From: Chromobacterium sp. ATCC 53434
Lineage (GTDB): Bacteria > Pseudomonadota > Gammaproteobacteria > Burkholderiales > Chromobacteriaceae
DNA: 64,000 nt
NCBI RefSeq assembly: GCF_002848345.1
Contig: NZ_CP025429.1
Coordinates: forward strand, 1,736,001 to 1,800,000
Reading direction: 5' to 3'
Notes under the pieces: generated by a model
The model's database searches: none
What the model was told of the DNA's origin: nothing
The model's input: the letters and a program-made list of their open reading frames with translations, nothing else
Translations under genes and position numbers: made by a program
Part shown: piece after piece, positions 1 to 11,700 of the stretch
Layout of the letters: the number at the start of each line of letters is the position of its first letter
How positions within the stretch are numbered: position 1 is the stretch's first letter

Positions 1-3000
1 GGCCAGCCTGGCCTCGATCTCGCCGATTTCGACCCGTTGGCCGCGCAGCTTGATCTGGCCGTCGGCGCGACCGAGGTATTCCAGCACGCCGCCGGGCAGC
101 AGGCGCACGATGTCGCCGCTGCGGTACAGACGGCCGCCGGGCAGCGTGGACAGCGGATCGGGCACGAAGCGGGCCGCGGTCAGCGCCGGCTGGTGCAGAT
201 AGCCGCGCGCCAGGCCGGGGCCGGCGATGTAGAGCTCGCCGCAGACGCCTTCCGGCACCGGGTTGAGGCGGGCGTCCAGCACGCGGAAGGCCATGCCGTC
301 TATCGGCCGGCCCAGGCCGACGGCCGGCGTCGGCGCCGCGCCGCGGAGGTATTCGGCGCTGGAGGCGTCTATCGTCGTCTCGGTCGGGCCGTACAGATTG
401 ACCAGCGGGATGTCCAGCGCCTGGTGGAAGCGCTGGACGGCGGCGGCCGGCAGCGCCTCGCCGCCGGCGAACACCCGGCGCAGCGAGTGGCAGTCGGCGA
501 AGCCCGGCGTCGCCAGCAGCACCGTCAGCAGGCTGGGCACCAGCTGCAGCACGGTGACGCCGTGTTCGCGCACCGCGCCGATCAGATAGTCCGGATCGCG
601 GTAGCCGCCGTCGGCGGCCAGCTGCAGCCGCGCGCCCTGCATCAGCGGCGCCCAGAATTCCCAGACCGAGGCGTCGAAACCGACCGGCGTCTTCTGCAGC
701 ACCACGTCGTTCCCGGCCAGCGGATAGCGGCCGTTCATCCACGCCATGTGGTTGTCGAGCGCCGCGCGGCCGACGGCGACGCCCTTGGGCCGGCCGCTGG
801 AGCCGGAGGTGAACAGCAGATAGGCCAGCGCGTCGCCGTGCGCCGCGGCGGCCGGCATGTCGCCGGCGGGTTCCGGCGGCGGCGCGTCCAGGTCCAGCGC
901 CGCGCAGCCGGGCGGCAGGAAGGCCGGCTCGCCGCGGCTGATCAACAAGGAGGGCGCGGCGTCCCGCAGGATTTCGCGGCGGCGCGCCTCCGGCTGGCCG
1001 CGGTCCAGCGGCAGATAGGCGGCGCCGGCCTTCAGCGTCGCCAGCATAGACACCACCAGCTCCGGCGAGCGCGGCAGGTCCAGCGCGACGACGACATCCG
1101 CTCCGGCGCCCATAGCCAACAAGCGGCGCGCCAGACCGTCGGCGCGGTCGTCCAGTTCGGCGTAGCTCAACGGCGCGCCTTCACCGGAGACGGCGACGGC
1201 GTCGGGGCGCAGGCGGGCCATCGCGGCCACCGCCTGCGGCACCGATGGGGCATCGAGGTCGGCCGAGGCTCCGCTGAGCGCCTCGGGGGCGGCGCCGCCG
1301 GCCGGCATGTCCAGGCAGGCGGCGTCCGGATCGCGCGCGAGCGCGTCGGCGAAGGCCAGGTACAGGCCGGCGATGGACTCCACCTGTTCATCGGGGAAGG
1401 CGGCGCGGTCGTAGGAGAAACCCAGTCCTATCGCGCCGTCGGCCTGGCTGACGCTGAAGGTGACGGCCAGCGGGATGTCGACCGACTCTTCGCTGTCGGT
1501 GTCCAGCATTTCCAGGCCGCCGTCGCCGGCGAGGCCCTGGTAGATATGGAAGTCGACGTAGTTGAACGAGGTTTCGAACAATTCGCCGCCGGCCAGCTTG
1601 CGGATTTCCGCCATCGGGAAATGGCGGTGGGGCAGGCTGGCGCCCTCGCTGTCCATCGTCGCTTGCAGCAGGCGGCGCCAGCTGCCGCCGTCCAGGCGGA
1701 TGCGCAGCGGCAGCGTGTTCAGGAACAGGCCCAGCGCCTCGGCGCCGTCGGCAATGGCCGGCCGGCCGTTGCTGACCAGGCCGGTGACGATCTCGTCCCG
1801 GCCGCACAGGCAGGCCAGCGCGCGGGCGTGCAGCGCCAGCAGCACCGTCTTCAGCGGCATGCCGCCGTCGGCGGCCAGGCGTACCAGCGCGGCGGCGTTC
1901 GCGGCCGGCAGCCGGACTTCCCGCTTGCCGACCCGCGCCTTGCCGGTCGGCGCGATGCGTTGCGGCCAGCGCGGCACGGCGGCGGCAGGCAGGCCGACCA
2001 GCTGGCCGCGCCAGTATTCGCGCTGGGCCGGATCGGCCAGCGCCGCCTGCTCGGCGGCGATGAAGTCGCGCCAGACATGGCCCAGCGGACGGCGGACGGC
2101 GGCCGCAGAGCCCCGCAGCCGTTCGAACAAGCGGGTTGACAGCGTGGCGACGCTCCAGCCGTCCAGAATGGCGTGGTGCACCGCCAGCGTCAGCTGCCAG
2201 ACGTCGTCGGCCAGCCTGAGGCAGGCGACGCGCAGCAGCGACGGCCGCTCGGTGTCGAAGCGCTGTTCGGACAGGCGCCGCAGCTGCTCGGCGACGGCGT
2301 CCGCGCGCGCGGGCTCGTCCAGGCCGCGCAGATCGGCGTATTCCAGCGTCGGCGCCGCGTCGCGCCACACCAGTTGCAGCGGCTGGGAATAGCCGGCCAA
2401 GGCGAAGCCGGTGCGCAGCGGCGCGTGCTCGCGGCCCAGTTCCGCCAGCGCCTCGGCCAGCCGTTCGGGATCGATTGCCGCCCGCAGCCGGTGCGAGAAC
2501 ACATCGTGGTACAGATTGCGGCCGTCGTCGTACTCGTTGTGGAACAGCATGCCGGCCTGCAGCCGGGCCAGCGGCATCGCGTCCTCGACGCCGGGCGGCA
2601 GCAAGGCGCGGTCGGCGTCGGAGATCAGCGAGAACGGCGCGCTGGCGATCGGGGCCGGCGCGGCCTCGCCGCCGTCCAGCGCCGCGTCCAATGCCGCTAT
2701 CGTGCCGTGGCGGAAGATGTCCTGTATCGTCAGCGGGCAGCCGTTCTCCTTGGCCAGGCCGGCGATGCGCACGCTGCGTATCGAGTCGCCGCCGAGCGAG
2801 AAGTAGTTGTCGTGGACGCCGACGCGCGGCAGGCCCAGCACCTGCTGCCAGATGCCGGCCAGCAGCCGCTGCCGCTGGTTGGCCGGCTCGACATACGGCG
2901 TTTCCAGCGCCGAGCGCGCGCCGTCCGGCGCCGGCAGCGCCTTGACGTCCAGCTTGCCGTTGACGGTCAGCGGGAAGTCGGCCAGCGCGATGAAGGCGGC

Positions 3001-5787
3001 CGGCGTCATATGGGCCGGCAGCCGCTGGGCCAGGTGGCGGCGCATCGCCTCGGCGCCGACGGCGGCCGGTTCGTCGGCCTTGAGATAGGCGATGAGCCGC
3101 GCCGCGTCGCCGGCGCCGACGGCGGCGACATGGACGTCGCGCACCGCAGGGTGGCTCTGCAGCGCCGCGCGGACTTCGCCGAGCTCGATGCGGAAGCCGC
3201 GTATCTTCACCTGGTGGTCGATGCGGCCGCAGTACAGCAGCTCGCCGTCGGCGCTCCGGCGCGCCAGGTCGCCGGAGCGGTAGCGCCGGGCCGGGCCGGC
3301 GCCGGGAAAGCGCTCGGCGTTCAGCTCGGGGCGGTTCAGATAGCCTAGGCTGACGCCGAGGCCGCCGACGTGGATCTCGCCGGGCGCGCCCGGCGGCACC
3401 GGGTGGCCGAAGGCGTCCAGCAGTTCCAGCGACAGATCGTCCAGCGGCTCGCCTATCGGGCTGAGCTCGCCGGCGGCGGCCAGGTCGGCGGCGACGATGC
3501 GGCGGAAGGTGACGTGGACGGTGGTTTCGGTGATGCCGTACATATTGGCCAACCGCGGCGCGTCGTCGCCATGCCGCCGCAGCCACGGTTCCAGATCGGC
3601 CAGCCGCAGCGCCTCGCCGCCGAACACCACCCAGCGCAGCGCCGACGGGCGCGGCAGCGGCGCCGCCGCTTCGGCGGCGATGGCCAGCTTGAACGCCGAC
3701 GGCGTCTGGTTCAGCACGGTGACGCCCTCGCGGCCCAGCAGCGCGACGAAGGCGGCCGGATCGCGGCTGACGGCGTGCGGCACGACGACGCTGCGGCCGC
3801 CGTGCAGCAGCGCGCCCCACAGCTCCCATACCGAGAAGTCGAAGGCGAAGGAGTGGAAATAGCTCCAGACGTCGTTTTCGTCGAAATGGAAATGGCGCTC
3901 GCTGGACGCGAACAGCCGCAGCACATTGCGCTGCGAGACCAGCACGCCCTTGGGCTGGCCGGTGGAGCCGGAGGTGTAGATGACGTAGGCGCCGTCATCC
4001 GGCGTCAGGCCGGCCGGCGGCAGCGGCGCGGCGCCGTCGTCGGCTATCCGCTCAATCAGCAGGCATTCGGCGTCGGCCGGCAGCCGCGAGCGGCATTCGG
4101 CGTCGGTCAGCGTCGCCAGCGCCTGGCTGTCGGCCAGCTGGTAGGCCAGCCGTTCCGGCGGATAGTCCGGGTCCAGCGGCACATAGACGCCGCCGGCCAG
4201 CGTGACGCCCAGCATCGCGGCGATCTGGCCGGCCGAGCGCGGCAGGCAGATGCCGACGCGGACGCCGGGTTCGACGCCGGCCTGGCGCAGGCGGGCGGCG
4301 ATGGCGGCGGCCCGCGCCAGCAACTGGCGGTAGCTCAGCGAGAGCGGGCCGTCGCTGACGGCGACGCGTTCCGGGAAGCGGTCGGCGGCGGCCAGGAAGG
4401 CCGAGGCCAGCGTGTCCGGCGCGTCGCGCCAGGCGACGACAGGCGGCGCGGCGGCCGCGTCCGGGCGGACCAGGCCCAGCTCGCGCAGCGCCGCGTTTGG
4501 CCGCGCGGCGATCTGCCGCAGCAGTTCCAGATAGGCGTCGGCCAGCGCCGCCGCCGGCGCCTCGTCGACGCGGGCGCGGTCGAAGCCCAGCTTCAGCGTC
4601 AGGCCGTCGCCGCCGGGCACCAGCGTCAGCGTCAGCGGGTAGTGGGTGCGCTCGTCTTGGCGGACTTCGGAGATGCTAAAGCCCAGGCCGTCGGACGGCA
4701 GGGCCTCGCCTATCGGGAAATTGTCTATCGCCACCAGCGTCTCGAACAGCGGCTGGCCGCGCGGCACGGCGCTGCAGCGCTGTATCTCGGCCAGGTCGCA
4801 GTGCGACAGCGACTGCAGCTCCAGCTGGCGCCGCTGCACCTCGGCCAGCCATTGCGGCAGCGCGGCGTCGGCCGGCAGCGGCAGCCGCAGCGGCAGCGAA
4901 TTGATCAGCAGGCCCACCATGCCGTCGGCGCCGGGCAGGTCTATCGCCCGCCCGGACAGCGTGACGCCGAAGGCGACGTCGTCCTGGCGGCCGTAGCGGC
5001 CCAGCAGTATCGCCCAGGCGCCCAGCAGCAGGCTGCCCAGCGATACCCGGCAGCGCTCGGCGGCGGCGGCGAGGTCGCCGTCCGCGCCGTAGTCCAGCCG
5101 CGCCTCTATCTGGCCGACGTCGTCGCCGGCCAGCGCGCCGGGCAGGGCCGGGCGGTCCAGGCCCAGCGGCGTCGGCGCCTCCAGATCGCCGACGGCGGCG
5201 CGCCAGTAGGTCTCGGCGGCGGCCGCGTCCTGGCGGCCCAGCCAGGACACGTAGTCGGAAAACGGCGCCGGCGGCGGCGGCAGCGCCGCGCCGGACAGCA
5301 GCGCGAAATAGTCGCGCATCAGTATCGGCAACGACCAGCCGTCCAGCAGGATGTGGTGGTGGCTCCAGATCAGCCGCCACTCGGCGGGGCCGTAGCGCAG
5401 CAGCGTCAGCCGCATCAGCGGCGGCCGGTTCAGCTGGAAGCCGCGGCGGCGGTCCTCGTCCAGCAGCGCCTCCAGCCGCTGTTCGCGCTCGGCCTCGCCG
5501 GCGTCGCGCCAGTCGTGCACGGCCAGCGGCACCTTGCTGGCGTTGAACACCACCTGGCGCGGCTCGGTCTGGCCCTTGGTGACGAAGGCGGTGCGCAGTA
5601 TCGGATGGCGCTGGGCCAGCCTGTCCAGCGCGTCGGCCATCGCCGCCGGATCGACCTCGCCGTCCAGCCGGCAGATCAGTTGCTCGAAATAGACCGGGGA
5701 GCCGGGCGCGAACAGCGTGTGGAACAGCACGCCGCGTTGCAGCGGGGTCAACGGCAGGATGTCTTGGATCTGGTTTTTCAGTGTCAT
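1..5787 (-). CDS. NRPS, third synthetase of the operon (C-A-T-C-A..., partial)
   Basis: Non-ribosomal peptide synthetase. The reading frame stays open from an ATG at 5787 to the left window edge (1929 codons), so the 3' end is missing. Domains by residue: C (HHILLDG at ~144-150), A (YVIYTSGSTGQPKG ~599-612; NMYGITETT ~745; GRIDHQVKIRGFRIELGE ~851-868), T (LGGDSIRSV ~994-1003), second C (HHAILDGWS ~1200) and second A (LLFTSGSSGRPKG ~1652; NLYGPTETT ~1800), cut just after core motif A8. By-eye specificity residues are D-F-W-N-V-G-M-V-H for A1 (Thr type) and D-A-W-Q-F-G-L-I-D for A2 (Gln type). All C active sites look intact. The first C follows an E domain in the upstream gene, so it should accept a D-configured donor. 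The ATG lies 2 nt after the upstream stop, which suggests translational coupling. No thioesterase is visible; it would lie to the left. Confidence 0.95.
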   Translation of the reverse strand, partial: MTLKNQIQDILPLTPLQRGVLFHTLFAPGSPVYFEQLICRLDGEVDPAAMADALDRLAQRHPILRTAFVTKGQTEPRQVVFNASKVPLAVHDWRDAGEAEREQRLEALLDEDRRRGFQLNRPPLMRLTLLRYGPAEWRLIWSHHHILLDGWSLPILMRDYFALLSGAALPPPPAPFSDYVSWLGRQDAAAAETYWRAAVGDLEAPTPLGLDRPALPGALAGDDVGQIEARLDYGADGDLAAAAERCRVSLGSLLLGAWAILLGRYGRQDDVAFGVTLSGRAIDLPGADGMVGLLINSLPLRLPLPADAALPQWLAEVQRRQLELQSLSHCDLAEIQRCSAVPRGQPLFETLVAIDNFPIGEALPSDGLGFSISEVRQDERTHYPLTLTLVPGGDGLTLKLGFDRARVDEAPAAALADAYLELLRQIAARPNAALRELGLVRPDAAAAPPVVAWRDAPDTLASAFLAAADRFPERVAVSDGPLSLSYRQLLARAAAIAARLRQAGVEPGVRVGICLPRSAGQIAAMLGVTLAGGVYVPLDPDYPPERLAYQLADSQALATLTDAECRSRLPADAECLLIERIADDGAAPLPPAGLTPDDGAYVIYTSGSTGQPKGVLVSQRNVLRLFASSERHFHFDENDVWSYFHSFAFDFSVWELWGALLHGGRSVVVPHAVSRDPAAFVALLGREGVTVLNQTPSAFKLAIAAEAAAPLPRPSALRWVVFGGEALRLADLEPWLRRHGDDAPRLANMYGITETTVHVTFRRIVAADLAAAGELSPIGEPLDDLSLELLDAFGHPVPPGAPGEIHVGGLGVSLGYLNRPELNAERFPGAGPARRYRSGDLARRSADGELLYCGRIDHQVKIRGFRIELGEVRAALQSHPAVRDVHVAAVGAGDAARLIAYLKADEPAAVGAEAMRRHLAQRLPAHMTPAAFIALADFPLTVNGKLDVKALPAPDGARSALETPYVEPANQRQRLLAGIWQQVLGLPRVGVHDNYFSLGGDSIRSVRIAGLAKENGCPLTIQDIFRHGTIAALDAALDGGEAAPAPIASAPFSLISDADRALLPPGVEDAMPLARLQAGMLFHNEYDDGRNLYHDVFSHRLRAAIDPERLAEALAELGREHAPLRTGFALAGYSQPLQLVWRDAAPTLEYADLRGLDEPARADAVAEQLRRLSEQRFDTERPSLLRVACLRLADDVWQLTLAVHHAILDGWSVATLSTRLFERLRGSAAAVRRPLGHVWRDFIAAEQAALADPAQREYWRGQLVGLPAAAVPRWPQRIAPTGKARVGKREVRLPAANAAALVRLAADGGMPLKTVLLALHARALACLCGRDEIVTGLVSNGRPAIADGAEALGLFLNTLPLRIRLDGGSWRRLLQATMDSEGASLPHRHFPMAEIRKLAGGELFETSFNYVDFHIYQGLAGDGGLEMLDTDSEESVDIPLAVTFSVSQADGAIGLGFSYDRAAFPDEQVESIAGLYLAFADALARDPDAACLDMPAGGAAPEALSGASADLDAPSVPQAVAAMARLRPDAVAVSGEGAPLSYAELDDRADGLARRLLAMGAGADVVVALDLPRSPELVVSMLATLKAGAAYLPLDRGQPEARRREILRDAAPSLLISRGEPAFLPPGCAALDLDAPPPEPAGDMPAAAAHGDALAYLLFTSGSSGRPKGVAVGRAALDNHMAWMNGRYPLAGNDVVLQKTPVGFDASVWEFWAPLMQGARLQLAADGGYRDPDYLIGAVREHGVTVLQLVPSLLTVLLATPGFADCHSLRRVFAGGEALPAAAVQRFHQALDIPLVNLYGPTETTIDASSAEYLRGAAPTPAVGLGRPIDGMAFRVLDARLNPVPEGVCGELYIAGPGLARGYLHQPALTAARFVPDPLSTLPGGRLYRSGDIVRLLPGGVLEYLGRADGQIKLRGQRVEIGEIEARLA

Positions 5788-5789
5788 GG

Positions 5790-8700
5790 TCATTCGATGT
5801 CGTTGAGGTCGTCGAGCAGGGCTGCCAATTCGGTCTTGTCCAGCGCGACGCCGGCGAAGTCCGAGGTGTGGTAGGAGACGGCGGCGCCGCCGCGGCAATG
5901 CGCGGCCAGGTCCGCGAGCGCGAGCCGGCATTGTTCGGCCAGCGCCGGCGCGTCCTGGGCGTCGGCGTAGTCGAAGTCCAGCCGCAGGCGTCCGCCTTCG
6001 ATGCGGGCGTTGACGGCCACCGCGTGCGGCAGCGGCTGGCGCGCGTCCTGTCCGGGGCCGCCTTCGCGTTCGGACAGCGTCGCCCGCAGATTCGGCAGCG
6101 CGCCGCCGTCGGCGTCGTCGATCCGGCCCAGGTAGTTGAAGCTCAGCGGCCGCGGCGGCGCGCGATCGAGCTCGCCGGCGATCCCGCTCAGATAGCGCAG
6201 CGCGCCGAAGCCGGTTCCACCGCCGGGGACGCCGCGCAGCGCCGCCTTGGCCGCGCCGACGACATCGTCCCAGCCGTCGCCGGCCGCCTCTATCCGCAGC
6301 GGATACAGGCAGGTGAACCAGCCCACGGTGCGCGACAGGTCCGGCGCCGGGGCCATCGCCGCGTCGCGGCCGTGGCCCTCCAAGTCCAGCGCCAGCGCCG
6401 ATAGGCCGCTCTGGCGCCGCCAGGCCAGCGTCAGCGCCGCCAGCAGCAACTCCTGCGGCTGGGCGCGGTAGCGCTCGGCGCCGGCCGTCAGCAGCGCGTC
6501 GCTGATGTCGGCGTCCAGCTCCACCGCGACGCGGCGGCGGTCGGCGACGCGGCCGACGGCGGCCAGGCCCGGCGGGACGGGCAGAGGCGCGACGGCGCGG
6601 CGCCAGTAGTCCAGCTCGCCGGCGCGCGCGGCGGCGCCGTCGGCCTGGGCCCGCGTCCAGGCGCGGTAGCTGAACGGCACCGGCGGCAGCGCGATGTCGG
6701 TGCCGGCGACGGCCTGGCCGTAGGCGCTGTCCAGATCGTCGAGCAGGACGCGCCAGGACACGACGTCCAGCGCCAGGTGGTGGGCGATCAGCAGCAGCTC
6801 GGGCTTGTCGTCCGGACCGTCGTCGACCAGCACGGCGCGCAGCAGCGGGCCGGCCGACAGGTCCAGCGAGGCCTGCAGCCGCGCGCCGTGCGCCTGCAGC
6901 TCGGCTTCGCGGGCCGCCGGCGAGCCGGCCTTCAGCGCCAGCCGCTCCAGCGGCGGTTCGGCGCGCGGGCCGTAGTGCTGGCGCCAGGCACCGTCGGCAT
7001 CGCGGCTCAGCCGCAGCCGCAAGGCGTCGTGCCGCGCCGCCATCGCGGCCAGCGCCGTGCGCAACGCCGCCGGATCGACGGCGGCGTCCAGCCGCAGCCT
7101 GAGGCTGAGGTTCCAGTGATGCGGGGCCGGCAGGTCGCGCTCTAGGAACCAGCGCTGGATAGGCGCCAGCGCCACCTCGGCCTGTTCCGGCTCGTCGGCG
7201 TGGACGGTTTTGGCGGCGGCGCCGGCGACGGCGGCCAGCCCGGCCACCGTCGGATGGGCGAACAGCGCGCGCGGCTCGATGGCTAAGCCGGCCTGCTTGG
7301 CGCGGGAGACGATGCGCAGCGCGACGATGGAGTCGCCGCCGGCGGCGAAGTAGTTGTCGTCGACGCCGAGCTCGGGACGGCCCAGCACCTCGCGCCAGAC
7401 GGCCAGCAGCGCCGCCTCGGCCGAGCCGGGCGCGGCCTCGACGGCGGCGGCGGACGGCGTCGCCGCGTCCGCCGGCGACGGCAACGCCGCGCGGTCTATC
7501 TTGCCGGCCGGCGTCAGCGGCCAGCGCGGCAGCACCACCACCGCCTGCGGCACCTCGTGGGCCGGCAGCGTGGCGGCGGCGTGTTCGCGCAGTGCGGCCG
7601 GAGTCGGTTCGGCGTCCGGCCGCGCCAGCGCGTAGGCCACCAGTAGCCGGCGCTCGCCGTCCTGGCGTATCAGCGCCAGCGCCTCGGCGACGTCCGGGTG
7701 GCCGCGCAGCGCGGCGGCGACGCCGTCCAGCTCGATGCGGTAGCCCCGGTGCTTGGTGTGGCCGCCAGCGCGGCCGAGGAAGCGGATGCCGCCGTCCGGC
7801 AGGTATTCGCCAAGGTCGCCGCTGCGGTACAGCCGGGCGCCGGGGAGGCCGGACAAGTGGTCGGGCACGAAGCTGGCGGCGCTGCGGCCCGGCTGGCCGA
7901 CATAGCCGCGCGCCAGCGCCTCGCCGCCGATATAAAGCTCGCCGGGCACGCCGGCCGGCACGATGCCGCCCCAGCGGTCCAGCAGATAGAGTCGCAGCCC
8001 GGCCATGCCGTCGCCTATCGATGGTTCGGCGTCGTCGGGGCCGCAGACCCGCATGCTGGCGCAGACGGTGGCCTCGGTCGGGCCGTAGGCGTTGACGACA
8101 TGGCGCGAGCCGGCCCAGCGCGCCAGCAGGCCCGGCGCGGCGGCCTCGCCGGCGGCGATCAATGTCTTCAGGCCGGGCAGCGCGTCCAGCTCCAGCTCCG
8201 CCAGCAGCGCCGGCGGCAGCGTGACGTGACTGACGCCGTGGCGCAGCGCCGCGCGGCGCAAGGTGCCGGCCGGGTCCTCGGCGGCGCCGGCGTCCGGCAG
8301 GCACAGCGCCGCGCCGCTGCCGAGCGCGACGAAGATCTCCGAGATCGACGCGTCGAAGCTGATGGGCGCGAATTGGTAGACGCGGCTGTCGCCGTCTATC
8401 CGGAAGGCCTCGCGCTGCGCAAGGCACAGATTGGCGACGCCGCGGTGGCTGACGGCCACGCCCTTGGGCCAGCCGGTGGAGCCGGAGGTGTAGATGAGGT
8501 AGGCCAGATTGTCGACGCTCGCGGCGCAGGGCGGAGCGCCGTCCGCCTGTTGCGGCGCCTCCTCGTCCAGCAGCAGGCAGGCGTCGGGGCGGTGGCTCAG
8601 CGTCGGCAGCCAGCGGCTGTCGGACAGCACGATGGCGGCGCCGCTGTCGCCCAGCATGTATTCCAGCCGCTCGCGCGGGTAGGCCGGGTCCAGCGGCAGG

Positions 8701-11700
8701 TAGACGGCGCCGGCCTTCAGCGTGGCCAGCATCGCGACCACGGCGTCGACGCCGCGCGGCAGCAGCGTGCCGACGACGGTTTCCGGCCCGGCGCCTAGCG
8801 CCTGCAGCCGGCGCGCCAAGGCGTTGGCGCGGGCGTCCAGCTCGCCGTAGGCCAGCGCGCCGTGGTCGGACAGCAGCGCCGGCGCGCCGGGATGAGCGAC
8901 GGCCTGTTGTTCGAACAGCGTGTGGGCCAGCCGCGGCGCGGCCAGCGCCGGCCGGGAGCCGGCGACGGCGATCCGGGCCTGCCGCTGTCCGGCCGGCAGC
9001 GGATCTATCTCCGCCAGCGCCGCGTCCGGCGCGTTCACGATGCCGTCGGCCACGCGCAGCAGCCGCTCCAGCAGTGCGGCGGCCCGCTCGTCGGACACGC
9101 GGGCGCGGTCGAAGGTCAGCTTGACCGTCAGCTCGCGACCCGGAATCACCGCCAGCGTTAGCGGATAATTGGTATGCTCGCTGAAGCGCGGGGTCTCGAA
9201 GCCGAGGCCGGCGGCGTCGGTCTGCAACATCGCGTCGGCCGGGTAGTTCTCGAAGACCAGCAGCGAGTCGAACAGCTGGGCGTGATCGCCGCCGGCCCAG
9301 CGCTGGACGTCGACCAGGCGGTTGTGCGCGTATTCCTGTATCTGCCCCTGATTGCGCTGGACCTCGGCCAGCAGCGCCGAGACGCGGGTGCCCGGCGCCA
9401 GCCGCACCCGCAGCGGCAGCGTGTTGATGAACAGGCCTATCATCTCTGCTATGCCGGGCAGGTCGCCGTTGCGGCCGGACAGCGTGGTGCCGAAGACGAT
9501 GTCGTCGCCATGGCCGCCGCGGGCCAGCGTCAGCGCCCAGGCGGACTGGAACAGCGTGTTCATCGTCGCCGCGCAAGCTTGCATCGCGGCGGCGGCGCGC
9601 GCGCCCCATTCCGGCGACAGCCGGGTTTCCAGCTCGACGAAATCGGCCGGGCCGCGGGCGGCGCCGGCGAGCAGCGTCGGCTGTTCCAGGCCGGCCAGAT
9701 GTTCGCGCCAGAAGCCTTCGTCGGCGCGGGCGCGGCGGCCGGCGCGGTCCAGCCAGGCCATATAGGCCGAGAACGGCCGGGCCGGCGGCAGCGCCGGCGC
9801 CTCGCCGTCGGCCAGCGTGCGGTACAGCGTCAGCAGTTCGCGGAAGAACAGGGGCAGCGACCAGCCGTCCAGCAGAATGTGGTGGTAGCTCCAGACCCAG
9901 CGCCAGCGTTGTTCGCCGAGACGTATCAGCGCCAGCCGCATCAGCGGCGCCGCGTCGAGTTCGAACGGCTTCTTGGCGTCGTCGGCCAGGTAGGCGGCCA
10001 GCGCGGCGTCCGGATCGGCCAGGCTTGACCAGTCCAGCCGGACCACCGGCAGCGGCGCCGAGCGCATCGCCGCCTGCAGCGGCTGCGCGAGCTCCCGCCA
10101 GTGAAAACCGGAACGCAGCAGCGGATGGCGCGCCAGCATCGCGCGCCAGGCGTCGGCGAAGGCGTCCGGGTCCAGCGGGCCGGACACCACGCTGCTGAGC
10201 TGCTCCAGATAGGCGCCGTCGGCGGCGTCGGCGACGCTGTGGAACAGCATGCCCTGTTGCAGCGGCGACAGCGGGTAAAGGTCCTCGAACGGGCCGATGC
10301 GCCGCGCCAGGTCTTCCAGCGCCGGTTGCGACAGCCGCGCCAGCGGATAGTCGGCGGCCAGCGCCGGGACGGCGGCGATCTCGTCCAGCGTCCGCGCCAG
10401 CTCGCTGCCGAACGTTTCGGACCAGGCCGCCACGGTGGCCGGCTCGAACTGGCCGCCGGGATAGCGCCAGTCGACGCGCAGCCTGCCGTCCAGCACCACC
10501 AGCACCAGATCCAGCGCGAACGGGCGGCCGTTGTCGGCGGCGCGCTCGCCGGCGATCAGCTCCGGCCGCAGCCGGAACCAGTCGCCGTCGGCGCCGCGCG
10601 GCGTCCCCAGGTAGTTGAAGCTGATTTCCGGCAGGCCGGCGGCGTGCAGCCGGCGACGCGCGTCTGCGTCCGGGCCCAGCCAGCGCGCCTGGCCGTATTC
10701 CGTGCCTATAGGCGACAGCAGCGACAAGCGGGCGGCGACGGCGGCCAGCAGCTCGGCCGCCGGGGCGGTGGCGTCGCCGTCGACGCCGAGCGGATACAGC
10801 GCGGTAAACCAGCCTACGGTGCGCGACAGGTCCAGGCCGGATTCGGCGTCGCGGCCGTGGTGTTCCAGCGTCACCGCGAAGCGCGGCGCGGCCAGCCGCG
10901 AGGCCAGCGTCCGCCACAGCGCCACCAGCAGCAGGGCGCTGACGCGCTGGCCGGCGCGGGCGCCGGCGCGCAGCAGGCGGCCGGTCAGCGCCGTGTCCAG
11001 TTCCCGGCTGATCACGCGCGAGGCGGCCTCGGTATTGGCCGCCGGCGCGGCGGCGTCGCGGCGCAGCGTCGGGAAGCCGGCCTCGGCCTGGTCCAGCCAG
11101 GGCGCCGGGTCGGCGACGGCGGCGGTCTCGACCTGCGACTCGGCCCAGCGGCGCCAGTTGGCCGGCACCGGCGCCGGCCGCGGCGTCTCGCCGCGCGCCA
11201 GCGCGTCCAGCGCCTGCGCCAGATCGCCAAGCAGGATGGACCACGACACCGCGTCCACCGCCAGGTGGTGGACGATCAGCGCCAGCGTATCGCCGCGGCC
11301 GCCGCGCAGCAGCAGCGCGGCGGCGATCGGGCCGTCGGCCAGGTCCAGCCCGGCCTGCTCATCGGCGATCAGGGCGCGGATGTCGTCGTCGCCGACGTCG
11401 TTTTCCAGCACCAGCTCGCGGCAGGGCCAGCGGCCGGGCTCGGCCGTCAGCAGCGGTTCGGGCGCGAAGCGCAGCCTGAAGGCGTCGTGGCCGGCGGCGA
11501 CGGCGTCCAGCGCCGCCTGCAGGTCGCCGTATTCCAGCGGTCGCGCCAGGCCCAGCGCCAGCGCCTGGTTCCAGTGAGCCGGCGCGGCCAGCGACAGTCC
11601 GGCGAACCAGCGCTGCACCGGCGTCGCCGGCAGCGGGCCGGCGGCCGCCGCCGCTTGTTCGGCGGCGGCTTCGTCCAGCACCGCGGCCAGCTGCCGTATC